From an uncultured Intestinimonas sp. (GTDB lineage: Bacteria; Bacillota; Clostridia; Oscillospirales; Oscillospiraceae), in NCBI RefSeq assembly GCF_944387245.1, contig NZ_CALXEE010000010.1, positions 1-39,967 of the forward strand: a DNA stretch of 39,967 bases, given 5' to 3'. A program made the translations under genes and the position numbers. This document shows, piece by piece, positions 1 through 8,208 of this stretch (within the stretch, counting starts at the first letter, position 1; each line of letters starts with the position of its first letter). The notes below the pieces were generated by a model that did no database searches, was not told where the DNA came from, and worked only from the letters and a program-made list of their open reading frames with translations.

Positions 1-41
1 AGGGAGTTTTTCTTTCACCCTCATCGCCGTAGGCTTTTTGG

Positions 42-68
42 AACCACTCGCCCAGCGAGTGGTTTTCT
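42..68 (+). terminator. Hairpin terminator of a gene left of the window
   Basis: The arms AACCACTCG (42-50) and CGAGTGGTT (55-63) form a 9-bp stem with a 4-base loop, followed by TTCTGT. It would end transcription coming from the left edge. The U-run is short, so the call is moderate. No gene can be identified in bases 1-41. Confidence 0.5.
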
Positions 69-78
69 GTATACAATA

Positions 79-137
79 AACCTTCCCCCTTTCAGGGGGA
101 AGGTGGCATTTGCGAAGCAAATGACGGATGAGGGTGG
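79..137 (+). repeat. Family A double-hairpin repeat, copy A1
   Basis: The first hairpin is CCTTCCCCC...GGGGGAAGG. The second is GCATTTGC-gaa-GCAAATG, followed by the conserved tail GGATGAGGG. The same architecture recurs about 14 times in the window. Confidence 0.85.
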
Positions 138-172
138 GTCGGTAAAATAGATTTCCTTTTTCGTCCTATCCA

Positions 173-243
173 ACGCCCCTCATCCGCCCCTGCGGGGCAC
201 CTTCCCCCCTAAGGGGGGAAGGTCATGTTTGTAAAGCAAATGC
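173..243 (-). repeat. Family A double-hairpin repeat, copy A2
   Basis: Read on the minus strand it has the CCTTCCCCCC/GGGGGGAAGG hairpin, then GCCCC-gca-GGGGC and the tail GGATGAGGG. The second stem differs entirely from copy A1 but still pairs. It lies head-to-head with A1 across a ~35-bp spacer that is also conserved in the inverted cluster at 4767-4806. Confidence 0.85.
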
Positions 244-254
244 CGATCACCATA

Positions 255-515
255 CATGAAAGGACGGGGGAGACGCTTTCAAAACCCGTTTCGCTTCCCT
301 GCTGGAAAAAGAACGGTTTTTGGAATCCAAAGAAAAAGCGGCTTCCCAAGGGGGTTAGGTGGCTCCAAATAGGAATCCGGCGGCCCGGCTTTACGCCCCC
401 ATTGTGCACCAGCACCGTCCACAGGTGACTCCGCCGGTGGAACAGGGAAAGGCTGTGGTCCTATCCAACATTTTTTCGCCGCCTGCGTGGGTGGAAATTG
501 CGGCGTGGTTTGGCG
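255..515 (+). repeat. Family B ~250-bp dispersed repeat, copy B1
   Basis: Shared landmarks in order are AAAACCCGTTTC, a GGAATCCAAAGAAAAA block, GGCTCCAAATAGGAATCC, a GGCGGCCCGGCTTTACGCCC block and TTTTTTCGCCGCCTGCGTGG. The same blocks occur at 4425-4675 (-), 23498-23752 (+), 31168-31413 (-) and 36694-36960 (+). All five copies are intergenic. The short open frames inside shift between copies, so the unit does not look protein-coding. Confidence 0.85.
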
Positions 516-546
516 GGCGGCCGCAGGCCGCCCAATGGTTAGAACG

Positions 547-580
547 GAAGAGGGGGACGCATGACAGCGCCCCCCTCTTC
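547..580 (-). terminator. Hairpin after the Sel1-repeat gene
   Basis: GAAGAGGGGG (547-556) pairs with CCCCCTCTTC (571-580), just past the stop of the minus-strand Sel1 gene. The U-run on the minus strand is poor, so termination may be weak. Confidence 0.5.
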
Positions 581-586
581 ATGGGT

Positions 587-3436
587 TTATTTTCCCTTGA
601 ATTTCTTCAGCAGGCCCAGGAAACCGCCCTTTTTGGGGGGCTCCTCGGGCTTCCGGGCGGTGGCGGCCCGGAGCTCCTTCAAAGCCTGGGCGGCGTCCCG
701 GTCGCCCAGCTCGGCGGCACGGCAGTAGAGCTCCTCCGCCCGCAGGAGGTCCTTGGCCACCCCCCGGCCCTCGGCATAGCACCGGCCCAGCAGATAGAGC
801 CCGCCGGCATGGTCCCGCTCGGCGGCCCGGTTTAGAAACTCCGCCGCCAGCCGCTCATCCCGGCGCAGCCGGTCTCCCTCCAGATATTTGCTGCCCAAAA
901 GGAACTGGGCCTGGGTATAGCCGTCCTCCGCCGCCGCCCGCAGAAGGGTCTCCCCCTCCTTCGGGTCCTTTCTGAGCCGCTCCCCCAGCAGCAGGCACCG
1001 GCCCAGGTGATACCGGGCCTCGTTGTGACCCTGGTCGGCGGCCTTCCTCAGCCAGGCCTCCCCCTCGTCCGGGTCCTGGGGCAGACCGACGCCGTAGAGG
1101 AGGCAGCGGCCCAGCTGGCACTGGGCGTAGGCGTGTCCCCGCTCCGCCGCCCGCCGGTAGAACGTCACCGCCCTGTACTCGTCCTTGGATATGCCCCGGC
1201 CCGTCTCATAGCAGTAGCCCAGGCTGGCCATGGCGGGGGGATAGTCCCGATTCGCGCCACCGCGGTAGCACTCCGCCGCCCGCTGGTCGTTCTGCTCCGT
1301 CCCCTCGCCGTCCAGGCAGCAGTTCCCCAGCAGGTACAGGGCACGGGGATGGCCCTGCTCCGCCGCCTGCTCCAGCCAGTGGACCGCCTGGGCGGCGTCG
1401 GGCTCCACCCCGATGCCGTGGAGATAACAGAAGCCCAGGTTGCACTGGGCATAGGCGTAGCCCTGTTCGGCGGAGCGCCGGTAGAGCTCCACCGCCTTCT
1501 CCTTGTCCTCGGGCACCCCACGGCCCAGCTCGTAGCACAGGCCCAGGCTGGCCAGGGAGGGGGCGTAGCCCTGCTCCGCCCCACGGCGGTAATACGCCAC
1601 CGCCTGCTGGTCGCTCTGCGCCACGCCCTGGCCGTTCCAGCAGCAGTCCCCCAGGATGTCCAGGGCGCGGGGGAAGTCCCGCTCTGCCGACTTCTCCAGC
1701 CAGGGGATGGCCTTGGACGGGTCGACATCGGTGCCAATGCCCGTGAGATAGCAGTAGCCCGCGTTGCAGGCCCCCGCCGGCTCGCCCCGCTCGCCCGCCT
1801 GGCAGTAGAGCTCCAGGGCACGGGCCGGGTCGGCCTCCACCCCACGGCCATTCTCGTAGCACAGGCCCAGGCTCACCATGGCCGGCGGATAGTCCAGCTC
1901 CGCCCCACGGCGGTAGTATTCCACCGCTTTGGCCGGGTCCTTCTCCATGCCGATGCCGTCGGCGGCGCAGTCCCCCAGCAGATCAAAGGCCCGGGGAAAG
2001 TTCTGCTCTGCCGCCCGCTCCAGCCACTGTACCGCCCGGGCACCGTCCTGCTCCACGCCGATGCCGTGGAGGCAGCAAAAGCCCAGGTTGCACTGGGCCC
2101 GGGGATAGCCCCCCTCGGCGGCCTGGAGGTAGAGCGCCGCCCCCTTGGCCTTGTCCTCGGGCACACCCTCGCCCACCTCGTAGCAAAGGCCCAGGTCGCA
2201 GATGGCGGGCAAGTACCCCTGCTCCGCCGCCTGCCCATAGAGGACCGCCGCCCGCTCCAGGTCCCGCTCCGTCCCGCGGCCCGCCTGGAGGCAGTCGGCC
2301 AGAATGCTCTGAGCGCGGGGGAACTCCTGCTCCGCCGCCCGCTCCAGCCACACCACGCCCGCTTTCTCGTCCCGGTCCATCCCGATGGCGCTGAGGCAGC
2401 ACACAGCCAAATTGCACTGGGCAGGGGCATAGCCCCCCTCCGCCGCCCGGCGGTAGAGCTCCACCGCCCGGACCGGGTCCCGGTCCACCCCGGTGCCGCT
2501 CTCGTAGCACAGGCCCAGGTCGCACACCGCGGGCAGGTAGCCCTGTTCCGCCGCCTGCGCATAGAGGGACACCGCCCGCTTCAGGTCCTCCGCCGTCCCA
2601 CGGCCCGTCTGGAGACAGTCGGCCAGGATGCTCTGGGCACGGGGGAACTCCTGGGCCGCCGAGCGCTCCAGCCAGTCTATCGCCGCGCCCTCGTCCTCCT
2701 CCACGCCGATGCCGTTGAGGTAGCACACCCCCAGGTTGCACTGGGCCGGGGCGTAGCCCTGCTCCGCCGCCTGACGGTAGAGCCGGGCGGCCTCCGCCGG
2801 GTCGGTTTCCACGCCGGTGCCATTCTCCCGGCACACGCCCAGGATGCTCTGGGCACGGGGAAAGCCCTGCTCAGCGGCCCGGCCCAGCCACTCCGCGCCC
2901 CGGACCGGGTCGGCCTCCACCCCGATGCCGTTGAGATAGCATACCCCCAGGTTGCACTGGGCCGGGGCATAGCCCTCCTCGGCGGCCTGGCGGTAGAGCT
3001 CGGCGGCCCGGACCGGGTCGACGTCCACGCCGTCCCCCGCCTCGTAGCACAGGCCCAGGTCGCACACCGCGGGGAGATACCCCTCCTCGGCGGCCTGGCG
3101 GAAGAGCTCCGCCCCCCGGACCGGATCAAAGTCTACGCCGTCACCAGCCTGGCAGCAGCGGCCCAGGGCCTCCACCGCCCGCAGGTCCCCCGTCTCCGCC
3201 CCCACGGCGAACCAGCGGGCGGCCTCCTTCAGGTCAACGTCCACACCGTCCCCCTGGGCGTACCGCAGCCCCACGTCGTAGGCCACGGCCGGGTCCTCGT
3301 GGGCCTGCTCCAGCAGAGCCCGGAAATCGGCCTGAGACCGCTGGACCTGCTCCATAGCCCGCCAGATGAGGGCCGTATTCACGAATACCACGTTCTCCTG
3401 CCCCTCCGGCGTCCCCTTCTCCTTTTCCTCCAGCAT
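587..3436 (-). CDS. Giant Sel1-like repeat (SLR/TPR-like) protein
   Basis: This 949-residue protein is made almost wholly of Sel1-like repeats. I count about 24 copies of a ~36-residue unit marked by YxxGxGVxxD-type turns and A-x-x-W/Y-x-x-x-A-A-E-x-G. SLR proteins form alpha-solenoids that scaffold protein complexes; the partner here is unknown. A short lead of ~50 residues has no signal peptide or membrane segment, so it is probably cytoplasmic. The C-terminus ends in a basic Lys/Gly-rich stretch (KKGGFLGLLKKFKGK). The ATG has GAAAGGA about 16 bases upstream. Many repeats carry a Cys in a C(N/D)LG(L/V/F)C pattern, which is unusually Cys-rich for the family. It is transcribed divergently from carD. 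Family assignment is firm; function is unknown. Confidence 0.9.
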   Translation of the reverse strand: MLEEKEKGTPEGQENVVFVNTALIWRAMEQVQRSQADFRALLEQAHEDPAVAYDVGLRYAQGDGVDVDLKEAARWFAVGAETGDLRAVEALGRCCQAGDGVDFDPVRGAELFRQAAEEGYLPAVCDLGLCYEAGDGVDVDPVRAAELYRQAAEEGYAPAQCNLGVCYLNGIGVEADPVRGAEWLGRAAEQGFPRAQSILGVCRENGTGVETDPAEAARLYRQAAEQGYAPAQCNLGVCYLNGIGVEEDEGAAIDWLERSAAQEFPRAQSILADCLQTGRGTAEDLKRAVSLYAQAAEQGYLPAVCDLGLCYESGTGVDRDPVRAVELYRRAAEGGYAPAQCNLAVCCLSAIGMDRDEKAGVVWLERAAEQEFPRAQSILADCLQAGRGTERDLERAAVLYGQAAEQGYLPAICDLGLCYEVGEGVPEDKAKGAALYLQAAEGGYPRAQCNLGFCCLHGIGVEQDGARAVQWLERAAEQNFPRAFDLLGDCAADGIGMEKDPAKAVEYYRRGAELDYPPAMVSLGLCYENGRGVEADPARALELYCQAGERGEPAGACNAGYCYLTGIGTDVDPSKAIPWLEKSAERDFPRALDILGDCCWNGQGVAQSDQQAVAYYRRGAEQGYAPSLASLGLCYELGRGVPEDKEKAVELYRRSAEQGYAYAQCNLGFCYLHGIGVEPDAAQAVHWLEQAAEQGHPRALYLLGNCCLDGEGTEQNDQRAAECYRGGANRDYPPAMASLGYCYETGRGISKDEYRAVTFYRRAAERGHAYAQCQLGRCLLYGVGLPQDPDEGEAWLRKAADQGHNEARYHLGRCLLLGERLRKDPKEGETLLRAAAEDGYTQAQFLLGSKYLEGDRLRRDERLAAEFLNRAAERDHAGGLYLLGRCYAEGRGVAKDLLRAEELYCRAAELGDRDAAQALKELRAATARKPEEPPKKGGFLGLLKKFKGK

Positions 3437-3558
3437 GCTCTGCCGTCACCCGTCCTTTCCGCCCATGACAGGGCGCTTTGAGTTCCATTCTACAACACCG
3501 GGGCGGCGGATTCAAGGACCTTCCCATTCCCGGTTGTCTCCACGGACTGGAAATTTTA

Positions 3559-3588
3559 CTTACACTCTGTGAAAAATTGTGTTAAAAT
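3559..3588 (+). promoter_or_regulatory. Possible promoter of carD
   Basis: A TAAAAT -10 lies at 3583-3588. A weak -35, CTTACA (3559-3564), sits 18 bases upstream. The segment is locally AT-rich against a GC-rich background. The -35 match is only 4/6, so this is tentative. Confidence 0.35.
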
Positions 3589-3649
3589 AAGAAAAGAGAG
3601 CTTTTACGGTTGATTTCACCTGTTTTTGTGCGTGAAAGGAGGTACCGGC

Positions 3650-4156
3650 ATGTACCGGGCGGGAGATCGGATCATTTACGGCGGCAGCGGCGTCTGCCAG
3701 GTGAAGGCGGTGGGACCCCTGGAGGGGGACAGGGAGGACCGGCTCTACTACACCCTGGAGCCCCTCTACGGCTCCGGGATCATCTACGCCCCCGTGGACG
3801 GCCCCGTCTTTTCCCGCCCCCTCATGACGCCAGAGGAGGTGCATGACCTGCTGGCGCAGTTCCCCGAAATCCCCGCCGAGCCCCTGGCCGAGCGCAGTCT
3901 CACCGCCCTCAAGGACCACTATGTGTCGGTGCTCAAGAGCCACGACTGCCAGGCCCTGGTGGGCCTCATTAAGGGAGCCTATGAGAAGGGCCAGCGGGCC
4001 GTCAGCCGGGGCAAACGCCCCGGCGCGGTGGACCAGCACTACCTCAAGAGCGCCCAGGAGCTCCTCCACGGGGAGATCGCCGCCGCGCTCGGCATCCCCC
4101 TGGACTCCGTCCCCGACTACATCCGCACCGCCGTGGAAGGGGAGAGCGACGCCTGA
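3650..4156 (+). CDS. carD: CarD/CdnL-family RNA polymerase-binding regulator
   Basis: The product has 168 residues. The N-terminal ~60 residues (MYRAGDRIIYGGSGVCQV..., LYYTLEPLYG, IYAPVD) match the CarD/TRCF RNA polymerase-interacting Tudor-like domain. The rest is a helical DNA-binding domain with the family's basic, tandem-helix look. CarD proteins bind the beta subunit and stabilise open promoter complexes. I chose ATG 3650 because GGAGG lies at 3638-3642, 7 bases upstream; an in-frame TTG at 3626 adds eight residues but has no ribosome site. The final codons lie inside a perfect 42-bp palindrome. The gene stands alone, divergent from the Sel1 gene. Confidence 0.87.
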   Translation: MYRAGDRIIYGGSGVCQVKAVGPLEGDREDRLYYTLEPLYGSGIIYAPVDGPVFSRPLMTPEEVHDLLAQFPEIPAEPLAERSLTALKDHYVSVLKSHDCQALVGLIKGAYEKGQRAVSRGKRPGAVDQHYLKSAQELLHGEIAAALGIPLDSVPDYIRTAVEGESDA

Positions 4157-4180
4157 GCATGCTCAGGCGTCGCTCTCCCC
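4139..4180. terminator. Perfect 42-bp palindrome over the carD stop codon
   Basis: GGGGAGAGCGACGCCTGAGC (4139-4158) is followed by AT and its exact reverse complement, giving a 21+21 palindrome. The carD TGA (4154-4156) lies in the left arm. As RNA it gives a ~19-bp stem with a tiny loop. There is no U-run, so it may protect or slow the mRNA 3' end rather than act as a classical terminator. Confidence 0.6.
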
Positions 4181-4228
4181 AATGGACCCGCTTACGCTGG
4201 GCTTTCGCGGGGGCCCCATAGAGACAGT

Positions 4229-4275
4229 ACCTTCTTCCCTCAGGGGAGAAGGTGCCCCGGAGGGGCGGATGAGAG
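4229..4275 (+). repeat. Family A repeat, copy A3
   Basis: ACCTTCTTCCCTCAGGGGAGAAGGT forms the first hairpin. GCCCC-gga-GGGGC followed by GGATGAGAG forms the second. The tail is slightly diverged. Confidence 0.75.
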
Positions 4276-4315
4276 CGCGCAAGATAGAAGGAAACACAAA
4301 TGCGCCTGAGTGACG

Positions 4316-4369
4316 CACCCTCATCCGGCGGCTCACGCCGCCACCTTCCCCCTGGAACGGGGAAGGTCA
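4316..4369 (-). repeat. Family A repeat, copy A4
   Basis: Read on the minus strand it has ACCTTCCCC...GGGGGAAGGT, then GGCGGCGTGAGCCGCC (second stem) and GGATGAGGG. Confidence 0.8.
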
Positions 4370-4424
4370 GAGATCTACCCACCACGCCGTTTTCCCCACC
4401 CGCGCCGCAGCAACGGCAATGCCA

Positions 4425-4675
4425 GTCAGCGCCACCGCGCGGCGACACCCACCCACGCAGGCGGCGAAAAAAGTGGGGATAGAACCACGGCTTGTCCCTG
4501 TTCCACCGAGGTAGTCTACCGCAGACGGGGCTGGTCCACAACGGGGGCGTAAAGACGGGCCGCCGGATTCCTATTTGGGACCACTCAACCCCCACGGGAG
4601 CCCCTTTTTCTTTGGATTCCAAAAACCGTTCTTTTTCCAGCAGGGAAGCGAAACGGGTTTTGAGATCGTCTCCTT
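4425..4675 (-). repeat. Family B dispersed repeat, copy B2
   Basis: It is inverted relative to copy B1 and carries the same block order. With A5, A6 and the shared spacer it forms a ~440-bp inverted copy of 79-515. An internal palindrome GTCTAC-c-GCAGAC (4514-4526) corresponds to GTCCAC-a-GTGGAC in copy B5 and GTCTAC-c-GTAGAC in copy B4. Confidence 0.85.
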
Positions 4676-4717
4676 TCTCCAAAAACGTATGTTGATTGGC
4701 ATTTGCCCAAATAACAT

Positions 4718-4768
4718 AACCTTCCCCCCAATGGGGGGAAGGTGCCCCGCAGGGGCGGATGAGGGGGC
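4718..4768 (+). repeat. Family A repeat, copy A5
   Basis: CCTTCCCCCC...GGGGGGAAGG is followed by GCCCC-gca-GGGGC and GGATGAGGG. It is the inverted counterpart of A2. Confidence 0.8.
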
Positions 4769-4805
4769 GTTGGATAGAACGGAAAGTGAAATCCATTTTA
4801 CCAGC

Positions 4806-4864
4806 CCACCCTCATCCGTCATTTGCTCCGCAAATGCCACCTTCCCCCTGGGAGGGGGAAGGTT
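4806..4864 (-). repeat. Family A repeat, copy A6
   Basis: On the minus strand it has ACCTTCCCCC...GGGGGAAGGT, then GCATTTGC-gga-GCAAATGAC and GGATGAGGG. It is the inverted counterpart of A1 and lies just upstream of the rib promoter. Confidence 0.85.
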
Positions 4865-4907
4865 TTTTCGGCATGGTTCCCCATGCACGAGCCCTGGATT
4901 TTTATGC

Positions 4908-4936
4908 TTGACAAAGCCTGATCGGGGGCGTATACT
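4908..4936 (+). promoter_or_regulatory. SigA-type promoter of the riboflavin operon
   Basis: A perfect -35 TTGACA (4908-4913) and -10 TATACT (4931-4936) are 17 bases apart. They lie about 20 bases before the first stem of the FMN riboswitch, as expected for a riboswitch leader. Confidence 0.85.
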
Positions 4937-4956
4937 TTGCCTCGTAAAAATCGGAT

Positions 4957-5066
4957 AGATCTTCAGGGCAGGGTGAGATTCCCTACCGGTGGTATAGCCC
5001 ACGAGCCGCAAGCATGATTCGGTGAAACTCCGAAGCCGACCGTACAGTCGGGATGGAAGAAGATCG
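4957..5066 (+). promoter_or_regulatory. FMN riboswitch (RFN element)
   Basis: The RFN consensus is plain. A closing stem AGATCTTC...GAAGAAGAT is followed by CAGGGTGAGATTCCCTACCG, GGTATAGCCCACGAGCC, GGTGAAACTCCGAAGCCGAC and TACAGTCGGGATG. FMN binding would favour the intrinsic terminator at 5188-5225 ahead of ribD, shutting off riboflavin synthesis. A small hairpin, GGACCTG/CAGGTCC (5076-5093), lies between. Its AGGTCC arm could pair with GGACCT (5196-5201) of the terminator and so may take part in antitermination; that pairing is inference. Confidence 0.97.
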
Positions 5067-5187
5067 GAAGACGCAGGACCTGTCTCCAGGTCCCCCCACG
5101 TCATACGGCTGCTCTGGTATGTTTTTGGACATCCAGAGTTTTTTTGTTGCCCGCGCCCCCAAAAGGGCGTCGGTTGACCGCCTTTCC

Positions 5188-5225
5188 GCTGCCCTGGACC
5201 TTCTGTCCGGGGCAGCTTTTGTTTT
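5188..5225 (+). terminator. Riboswitch-controlled intrinsic terminator before ribD
   Basis: GCTGCCCTGGAC (5188-5199) pairs with GTCCGGGGCAGC (5205-5216), and TTTTGTTTT follows at 5217-5225. It lies between the FMN aptamer and the ribD start, which is the standard transcription-attenuation layout. Confidence 0.9.
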
Positions 5226-5245
5226 GCCCGACGGAGGGATGCGAG

Positions 5246-6352
5246 ATGGAAGACCGCGACTATATGGCCCTGGCCCTGGAGCTGGCCGAGCAGGGGGCGG
5301 GGTGGACCTGCCCCAACCCCATGGTGGGGGCAGTGATCGTGAAGGACGGCCGCATCATCGGCCAGGGCTACCACCGCCGCTGCGGGGAGCTCCACGCCGA
5401 ACGGGAGGCCCTGGCCGCCTGCACGGAGGACCCCGCCGGGTCCACCCTGTACGTGACATTGGAGCCCTGCTGCCACCAGGGGCGGCAGCCCCCCTGCGTG
5501 GACGCCGTGCTGGAGACCGGCATCCGCCGGGTGGTGGTGGGCACCACCGACCCCAACCCCCTGGTGGGGGGCAAGGGCATCGCCCGGCTGCAAGAGCGGG
5601 GCGTGGAGGTGACCGTGGGGGTGCTGGAGGCCGAGTGCCGCGCCCTCAACCGGTTTTTCTTCCACTACATCCGCACCCGGCGGCCCTACGTGGTGATGAA
5701 ATACGCCATGACCATGGACGGCAAGATCGCCGCCTACACCGGGGACGCCAAGTGGATCACCGGGGAGGCGGCCCGGGCGCACGTCCACCGGCTGCGCCAC
5801 CGGTGCCGGGGCATTCTGGTGGGGGTGGGCACCGTGCTCGCCGACGACCCCATGCTCAACTGCCGCCTGCCCGGCGGCCGGGACCCGGTGCGGGTCGTCT
5901 GCGACAGCCATCTGCGCACCCCCCTCACCGCCCGGGTGGTGACCACGGCAAAGGAGATCCCCACCATCCTGGCCACCTGCGAGACCGACCCGGCCAGACA
6001 CGCCCCCTATGAGGCCGCGGGCTGCCGGGTGCTCTCTCTGCCGGAGCGGGCGGGAGAGGTGGACCTGGGGGCCCTGCTGGACGCCCTGGGGGAGTTGGAG
6101 ATGGACAGCCTGTTGCTGGAGGGGGGCGGCACCCTGAACTGGTCCTTCCTGGAGCAGGGGCTGGTCCAGAGGGTATACGCCTATGTTGCCCCCAAGCTGC
6201 TGGGGGGCGCTACGGCCAAGTCCCCGGTGGAGGGGACGGGCGTCCCCAGCCCCCAGACGGCCTTTTCTCTCAAAAACACCAGGATACAGACCTTAGGCGA
6301 GGACATTTTGCTGGAGAGCGAGGTGGATGACCGTGTTCACGGGGATCGTTGA
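5246..6352 (+). CDS. ribD: Bifunctional riboflavin deaminase/reductase RibD
   Basis: This 368-residue enzyme carries out the second and third riboflavin steps: deamination of the diaminopyrimidine and NADPH reduction of the ribosyl side chain. The N-terminal deaminase has the zinc motif HAEREAL (about residue 50) and PCCHQGRQPPC (about 75-85). The C-terminal reductase begins near residue 145 with YVVMKYAMTMDGKIA and ends with the LLLEGGGTLNWSF element. ATG 5246 is preceded by ACGGAGGG (5231-5238), 7 bases away, and lies just after the leader terminator. The upstream in-frame sequence overlaps the terminator and is not coding. It is the first gene of ribD-ribE-ribBA-ribH; its 3' end overlaps ribE by 26 bp. 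Confidence 0.96.
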   Translation: MEDRDYMALALELAEQGAGWTCPNPMVGAVIVKDGRIIGQGYHRRCGELHAEREALAACTEDPAGSTLYVTLEPCCHQGRQPPCVDAVLETGIRRVVVGTTDPNPLVGGKGIARLQERGVEVTVGVLEAECRALNRFFFHYIRTRRPYVVMKYAMTMDGKIAAYTGDAKWITGEAARAHVHRLRHRCRGILVGVGTVLADDPMLNCRLPGGRDPVRVVCDSHLRTPLTARVVTTAKEIPTILATCETDPARHAPYEAAGCRVLSLPERAGEVDLGALLDALGELEMDSLLLEGGGTLNWSFLEQGLVQRVYAYVAPKLLGGATAKSPVEGTGVPSPQTAFSLKNTRIQTLGEDILLESEVDDRVHGDR

Positions 6353-6980
6353 GGAGGTGGGCACCGTGACGGCGGTGGACCGGGGGCGGCACTCCGCCGT
6401 CCTCACCATCCGGGCCCACACCGTGCTGGAGGACGCCAAGTTGGGGGACAGCATCGCCGTCAACGGCATCTGTCTCACCGTCACCGGCCGGACGGCGGGC
6501 AGCTTCACCGCCGACGTGATGCACGAGACGTTGGACCGCTCCTCCCTGGCCGGGCTCCGGCCTGGCACCGAGGTCAATTTGGAGCGGGCCATGGCGGCGG
6601 GCGGGCGCTTCGGCGGCCACATCGTCTCCGGCCACGTGGATGGGGTGGGCCGGGTGAAGTCGGTCCGCCGGGACGACAACGCCGTGTGGTACACCGTCTC
6701 GGCCCCGCCCCACCTGCTGCGCTACATCGTGGAAAAGGGCTCCATCACTGTGGACGGCATCAGCCTGACGGTGGCCCGGGTGGACGAAGCCAGCTTCGCC
6801 ATCTCGGCCATCCCCCACACGGTGGCCCAGACCGTCCTCCGCAACCGAAGGCCGGGGGACCTGGTCAACCTGGAAAACGACATCATCGGCAAATATGTGG
6901 AAAAGCTCCTGACCCCCGCCCCGGAAACCAGGGCGGAGGGGGGCATCACCAAGGAATTTCTGGCCCAGTACGGCTTTTAG
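6327..6980 (+). CDS. ribE: Riboflavin synthase alpha subunit
   Basis: This 217-residue enzyme dismutates two 6,7-dimethyl-8-ribityllumazine molecules to riboflavin. It has the family start MTVFTGIVEEVG and two lumazine-binding barrels (about residues 1-95 and 96-195), each with a GxxVNLERA or VNLEND motif. The second copy carries GGHIVSGHVDG and IVEKGSITVDGISLTV. Length is normal. The ATG lies within the end of ribD (26-bp overlap), which suggests translational coupling. ribBA starts 12 bp after the stop. Some Firmicutes annotations call this gene ribE, others ribC. Confidence 0.96.
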   Translation: MTVFTGIVEEVGTVTAVDRGRHSAVLTIRAHTVLEDAKLGDSIAVNGICLTVTGRTAGSFTADVMHETLDRSSLAGLRPGTEVNLERAMAAGGRFGGHIVSGHVDGVGRVKSVRRDDNAVWYTVSAPPHLLRYIVEKGSITVDGISLTVARVDEASFAISAIPHTVAQTVLRNRRPGDLVNLENDIIGKYVEKLLTPAPETRAEGGITKEFLAQYGF

Positions 6981-6992
6981 GAGGAGAAGATC

Positions 6993-8192
6993 ATGGCTCA
7001 GTTCCACACCATCGAGCAGGCCCTGGAGGACCTGCGGCAGGGCAAGCTCATTCTGGTCACCGACGACCCCGACCGGGAGAACGAGGGCGACCTCATCTGC
7101 GCGGCGGAGTTCGCCACCACCGAGAACGTCAACTTCATGGCCACCCACGGCAAGGGCCTCATCTGCATGCCCATGTCGGAGGAGTATGTCCAGAAGCTCC
7201 GCTTCCCCCAGATGGTCCAGTACAACACCGACAACCACGAGACGGCCTTCACCGTCTCCATCGACCACGTGTCCACCACCACCGGCATCTCGGCGGCGGA
7301 GCGGTCGGTGACCGCCCTCAAGTGCGTGGAGGAGGGGTCCAGGCCGGAGGACTTCCGGCGGCCGGGGCACATGTTCCCCCTGCTGGCCAAGAAGAACGGC
7401 GTCCTGGAGCGGGAGGGCCACACCGAGGCCACCGTGGACCTGTGCCGCCTGGCGGGGCTGAAGGCCTGCGGCCTGTGCTGCGAGGTCATGAAGGACGACG
7501 GCACCATGATGCGCACCCCCGAGCTCATGGAGCTCTCGGAGCGGTTCGGCCTCACCTTCATCACCATCAAGGACCTCCAGAACTACCGCAAGTGCCACGA
7601 CCAACTGGTGGACGAGGTGGCGGTGACCAGGATGCCCACCAAGTACGGCAATTTCGTGGCCCACGGCTTTGTGAGCCGTCTCAACGGCGAGCACCACGTG
7701 GCCCTGGTGAAGGGGGACATCGGGGACGGGCAGAACGTGCTCTGCCGGGTCCACTCCGAGTGCCTCACCGGCGACACCTTCGGCTCCCTGCGCTGCGACT
7801 GCGGCGAGCAGCTGGCTGCCGCCATGGCCCAGATCGAGCGGGAGGGGAGGGGCATCCTCCTCTACATGCGCCAGGAGGGCCGGGGCATCGGCCTCATCAA
7901 CAAGCTCCGGGCCTACGAGCTCCAGGAGAAGGGCATGGACACCCTGGACGCCAACCTGGCCCTGGGCTTTGCCGGGGACCAGCGGGAGTACTACATCGGC
8001 GCCCAGATCCTTCGCACCCTGGGTGTGAAGAGCATGCGCCTTCTGACCAACAACCCGGACAAGGTCTACCAGCTCTCCGAGTTCGGCATGGAGATCACCG
8101 AGCGGGTGCCCATCCAGATCGAGGCCACCGACTACGACCGCTTCTATCTCAAGACCAAGCAGGAGCGCATGGGCCACATCCTGCACTATTAA
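6993..8192 (+). CDS. ribBA: Bifunctional DHBP synthase / GTP cyclohydrolase II
   Basis: This 399-residue fusion supplies both branches of the pathway. The N-terminal half (about 1-200) makes 3,4-dihydroxy-2-butanone 4-phosphate from ribulose 5-phosphate; it shows [16 protein letters not shown] and the GHMFPL and REGHTEA blocks. The C-terminal half (about 205-399) opens GTP; it shows [21 protein letters not shown] with the three zinc cysteines, and [16 protein letters not shown] lies just before the ATG. The next gene, ribH, follows after 16 bp. Confidence 0.97.
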   Translation: MAQFHTIEQALEDLRQGKLILVTDDPDRENEGDLICAAEFATTENVNFMATHGKGLICMPMSEEYVQKLRFPQMVQYNTDNHETAFTVSIDHVSTTTGISAAERSVTALKCVEEGSRPEDFRRPGHMFPLLAKKNGVLEREGHTEATVDLCRLAGLKACGLCCEVMKDDGTMMRTPELMELSERFGLTFITIKDLQNYRKCHDQLVDEVAVTRMPTKYGNFVAHGFVSRLNGEHHVALVKGDIGDGQNVLCRVHSECLTGDTFGSLRCDCGEQLAAAMAQIEREGRGILLYMRQEGRGIGLINKLRAYELQEKGMDTLDANLALGFAGDQREYYIGAQILRTLGVKSMRLLTNNPDKVYQLSEFGMEITERVPIQIEATDYDRFYLKTKQERMGHILHY

Positions 8193-8208
8193 AAGGAGGA
8201 CACACGAA

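Noticed and set aside
1007-3481. Long open frame (824 codons) on the plus strand opposite the Sel1 gene
   Set aside because: It is the antisense of a GC-rich repeat gene. The translated sequence is Leu/Val/Gly/His-rich without domains, and the Sel1 frame explains the region fully.
4492-4695. Small open frames inside family B repeats sharing a GRRIPIW peptide (also near 209-415, 23253-23648 and 36666-36890)
   Set aside because: The reading frame shifts between copies and no consistent start or ribosome site exists. The shared peptide reflects DNA conservation.
5053-6012. Plus-strand frame starting inside the FMN riboswitch
   Set aside because: It crosses the riboswitch and terminator and is out of frame with ribD, with Pro/Arg/Gly-rich nonsense sequence.
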